From contig DASYNP010000172.1 of NCBI GenBank assembly GCA_036008465.1, positions 8,726 through 72,725 on the forward strand: a stretch of DNA of 64,000 bases, read 5' to 3'. Positions within the stretch are counted from its first letter, which is position 1, and each line of letters begins with the position of its first letter. The notes under the pieces are model-generated. The model saw only the letters and a program-made list of their open reading frames with translations. It was not told where the DNA came from and made no database searches. This DNA comes from DASPSM01 sp036008465. Lineage in GTDB: Bacteria > Planctomycetota > Planctomycetia > Planctomycetales > Planctomycetaceae. The position numbers and the translations under genes were made by a program. Below, piece by piece: positions 61,883-64,000 of this stretch.

Positions 61883-62848
61883 ATGAATCCGATGATTATT
61901 TCGCTTGCCGCGTTCTTGGGCGCCACGATGCTGATCATCGGCATCGCCGCGCTGTCGGGCATGTTCAACACATCCAAGGCGGAAGACCGCCTGGCCGTGA
62001 TGACCGGCCGCAAGAAGGAGCTGGAATCCGAAGGCATCGTCAAGGAAGAGCTTTTCCGAGAGGGAAAGGCCGGCATCGCTGGCGTGCTCAACGGCCTGCT
62101 CAAGCGCCTCGAGGGGATGAGCCGCCTGTTCCAGCAAGCCGACTGCCCCGTCCGGCCGGAGGTCTTCTTCGGAATCATGGGGATCTGCGCGGCCATGGGC
62201 TTTGCCGGAATGGCCATTACGCACGCCCCGCTGCCTCTGCTTCCGGCAGGTGCCGTCATGGGCAGTTCGCTGCCCATGGTGTGGTTGTTGTTGCGGCGGA
62301 GAAAGCGGTTCAAGAAATTCGGCAAACAACTTCCCGACGCTCTCGAGCTGATCGCCCGCGCCCTGCGGTCTGGGCACAGCTTGTCGTCCGGACTGCACGT
62401 GGTCGTGGAAGAAATGCCGGCCCCGATTTCGACCGAGTTCGGCCAGGCGTACGAGGAACAGAACTTGGGCGTGCCGATCGAGCAATCGCTCAAAAACATC
62501 CTCGTGCGTATGCCGAATATGGACCTCAAGTTTTTCGTGACGGCAGTTGCGATTCAAAAGCAGGCCGGCGGCGACATGGCCGAAATCCTCGACAAGATCG
62601 GCTACATCATCCGCGAACGCTTCAAGATCATGGGCCAGGTGCAAGCCCTCACGGGAGAAGGCCGCATCAGCGGCGTCGTCCTGATGGCCTTGCCCATCGC
62701 CCTGTTCTTCGCCGTGTATTACCTGAACCCCACGTACATCATGCTCCTGTTTACCGAGGAGCTGGGCCGCAAGATGATCGCCGTCGCGGTCGTCCTGCAG
62801 ATCCTCGGTGCGATTACGATCAAGAAAATCGTCAACATCAAGATCTGA
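61883..62848 (+). CDS. tadB: Tad pilus inner membrane protein TadB
   Basis: A 321-residue inner membrane protein of the GspF superfamily. It has an N-terminal helix (IISLAAFLGATMLIIGIAAL), two central helices (about 93-135), a GspF-like cytoplasmic domain (LPDALELIARALRSGHSLSSGLHVVVEEMPAPISTEF, VPIEQSLKNILVRMP) and two C-terminal helices. It forms the platform with TadC on which TadA acts. It is 82 bp after tadA. Confidence 0.9.
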   Translation: MNPMIISLAAFLGATMLIIGIAALSGMFNTSKAEDRLAVMTGRKKELESEGIVKEELFREGKAGIAGVLNGLLKRLEGMSRLFQQADCPVRPEVFFGIMGICAAMGFAGMAITHAPLPLLPAGAVMGSSLPMVWLLLRRRKRFKKFGKQLPDALELIARALRSGHSLSSGLHVVVEEMPAPISTEFGQAYEEQNLGVPIEQSLKNILVRMPNMDLKFFVTAVAIQKQAGGDMAEILDKIGYIIRERFKIMGQVQALTGEGRISGVVLMALPIALFFAVYYLNPTYIMLLFTEELGRKMIAVAVVLQILGAITIKKIVNIKI

Positions 62849-62888
62849 CCGCTCGATCGAACGGCTACGGCCGGAGGACCGATCTCAA

Positions 62889-63821
62889 ATGGATTTAACA
62901 AACCTTCTGCCCTGGGCAGTATTCGGCGTCATTACGTTCGGCATTTGGGCGCTGATCAACCTGTTTACTTCGCGCTCGTCGCGGGCCACCGAGCGGCTCG
63001 AAGAGCTGCGCGATCCCACCCTGCGCAACCGGGAAGGGCAACCGGGCAAGACGGGGATGGGCGCCGTCGTCGAAATGGCGGCCCCGGCCCTCTCAAAGGC
63101 CCTGCAGCCTAAGACCGAACTCGAGCAGAGCGAACTCAAACGCCGGCTGGCCAACGCCGGCTACAACGCGCCCGGCGCACCCCAGATGTTCCTCGCGATC
63201 AAGTTCGCGATGATGATCGGCGGTTGCTTGCTGGGGGGCGGCTTTGGCCTCGTTTCCTGGGGCCTGACTCAGAAGGGCTGGACTTCGATCATCGTCGGAG
63301 CCGGCTTGGGCTTCTATCTCCCCGAGATGTTCGTGTGGTTCATCAAACGCGGGCGGCAGGAGAAAATCTTCCTGCAACTACCCGACACGCTCGACCTGTT
63401 GGTCGTCTGCGTCGAAGCCGGCCTGGGTCTCGACGCGGGCATGCGCCGCGTTTGCGACGAGCTGATCGATTCGGCCCCCGAGCTGACGTCCGAATTCAAC
63501 ATGGCCAACAAGCAACTGCAAATGGGCCGTCCGCGCCGCGAGGTCTTGCACGACCTGGGCGTGCGAACCGGCGTCGACGACATGCGGGCCCTGGCCGCAA
63601 TCCTGATTCAGGCCGACAAGTTCGGCTCATCGATCGCCCAGGCGCTTCGCGTTCAATCCGACAGCATGCGCGTCAAGCGACGCCAGATCGCCGAAGAACG
63701 CGCCGCGCAAACGGCCGTAAAGATGATCTTCCCGCTGGTGCTGTTCATTTTCCCCGGCATCTTCGTGGTCCTCGTCGGCCCGGCCGCCATCTCGATGATC
63801 AACGGCCTGTTGAAGAACTAG
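62889..63821 (+). CDS. tadC: Tad pilus inner membrane protein TadC
   Basis: A 310-residue GspF-superfamily protein, the partner of TadB. It has one N-terminal helix, LKRRLANAGYNAPGAPQMFLAIKF, two helices, then LPDTLDLLVVCVEAGLGLDAGMRRVCDELIDSAPELTSEFNMANKQLQMG and a final hydrophobic pair (KMIFPLVLFIFPGIFVVLVGPAAI). It is 40 bp after tadB. The coding run stops here at a hairpin and an IS110 left end, so a lengthier tad locus may have been cut or simply ends. Confidence 0.9.
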   Translation: MDLTNLLPWAVFGVITFGIWALINLFTSRSSRATERLEELRDPTLRNREGQPGKTGMGAVVEMAAPALSKALQPKTELEQSELKRRLANAGYNAPGAPQMFLAIKFAMMIGGCLLGGGFGLVSWGLTQKGWTSIIVGAGLGFYLPEMFVWFIKRGRQEKIFLQLPDTLDLLVVCVEAGLGLDAGMRRVCDELIDSAPELTSEFNMANKQLQMGRPRREVLHDLGVRTGVDDMRALAAILIQADKFGSSIAQALRVQSDSMRVKRRQIAEERAAQTAVKMIFPLVLFIFPGIFVVLVGPAAISMINGLLKN

Positions 63822-63829
63822 TTCTCCTC

Positions 63830-63857
63830 ACCCTCTTCCATTCGGATGGGAGAGGGT
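63830..63857 (+). terminator. Hairpin after tadC
   Basis: ACCCTCTTCCA (63830-63840) pairs with TGGGAGAGGGT (63847-63857): 11 base pairs with one G-T and a six-base loop. It lies 8 bp after the tadC stop. No U-run follows, so termination strength is uncertain. Confidence 0.55.
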
Positions 63858-63878
63858 CAAGGGTGAAACTATGAAAAA

Positions 63879-63954
63879 TGGAGACCGCGCCCTCTTTGAC
63901 AGTCCTTAGATGCGTGGTAGACCGGCGGGTTGTGTGTCAGCCCAACGGTCTCCA
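63879..63954 (+). ncRNA. Candidate IS110 bridge RNA region
   Basis: This stretch directly precedes the IS110-type transposase start. It is bounded by an exact 9-base inverted repeat, TGGAGACCG (63879-63887) and CGGTCTCCA (63946-63954), with GC-rich internal sequence that could form further stems. In the IS110 group the non-coding end upstream of the transposase encodes the bridge RNA that guides target and donor choice. Identity is inferred from position and symmetry only; the guide loops cannot be assigned without the other end of the element. Confidence 0.4.
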
Positions 63955-63969
63955 CATAAGGAAGCTGTC

Positions 63970-64000
63970 ATGAAGTATGTGGGCGTCGATCTCCACAAGC
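63970..64000 (+). CDS. IS110-family transposase, 5' fragment (window edge)
   Basis: Only ten codons are visible: MKYVGVDLHK. This is the standard N-terminus of IS110-type (DEDD) transposases, whose first Asp (here VGVD) belongs to the RuvC-like catalytic fold. The frame is open to the window end. GGAAGC is 6 bases before the ATG and acts as SD. Whether the element is intact lies outside the window. Confidence 0.75.
   Translation, partial: MKYVGVDLHK

Overview
The window looks like a chromosomal segment of a planctomycete, probably close to Pirellulales. The DNA is GC-rich by eye. The elongation factor G resembles the spd/mitochondrial EF-G1 type known from planctomycetes. There are many short lipoproteins with no recognised function, a membrane-anchored anti-sigma-like protein, and a Cys/Gly-rich lipoprotein. 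All genes look chromosomal housekeeping or accessory until the last ~100 bases, where an IS110-type transposase gene begins. I see no rRNA, tRNA or CRISPR array.

Layout. 1-3720 (minus): start of the S10 ribosomal protein operon (rpsJ, rplC, rplD, rplW, rplB, rpsS) with a near-consensus sigma70 promoter and an unusually long rpsJ-rplC spacer. 3918-18243: metabolic and secreted enzymes, namely a 2-hydroxyacid dehydrogenase, a YdeP-type molybdopterin oxidoreductase, a secreted alkaline-phosphatase-superfamily hydrolase, lipoproteins, an HD hydrolase, an orphan NMT1/THI5-like binding protein, glucan phosphorylase, an acyl-CoA synthetase/MBL hydrolase pair and an ICMT-like membrane protein. 18434-27131: a response regulator with a histidine-kinase-like ATPase domain, a small HExxH protein, an enolase-superfamily enzyme, an anti-sigma-like gene behind an ECF-type promoter, and several lipoproteins including a tandem paralogous pair. 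27380-32398: glycan genes (a GT39-like membrane transferase, a CgeB-like transferase and a capsule-type transferase). 32531-37125: a cysteine hydrolase, a beta-hydroxyacid dehydrogenase, dapA, and a GspE/PilB-like protein that has lost its nucleotide-binding motifs. 37442-44820: small secreted proteins, a pyruvate-decarboxylase-type enzyme, a methyltransferase, the Cys/Gly-rich lipoprotein behind a sigma28-like promoter, DUF2071, CPBP and DUF3052-like genes. 44839-50295 (minus): EF-G, a TlpA-like lipoprotein, an alpha/beta hydrolase, a transglutaminase and a PfkB kinase. 50794-60187: lipoproteins, a zincin, thiG/thiS, a DJ-1 family protein, a secreted GDPD and a PDZ protein. 60469-63821: tadA-tadB-tadC, followed by a hairpin and the IS110 left end.

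Genes that probably work together: the S10 operon; the acyl-CoA synthetase and MBL pair; the two tandem lipoproteins (GTGA overlap); the two glycosyltransferases (ATGA overlap); 3-hydroxyacid dehydrogenase and dapA (overlap); DJ-1 and GDPD (ATGA overlap); thiS-thiG; tadABC. The observations I rate highest are the motif-less GspE/PilB paralogue, the Cys/Gly-rich lipoprotein with its sigma28-like promoter, the ECF promoter in front of an anti-sigma gene with no sigma gene beside it, and a possible bridge RNA in the IS110 left end. Starts were chosen from family length and Shine-Dalgarno (SD) positions; no searches could be run.
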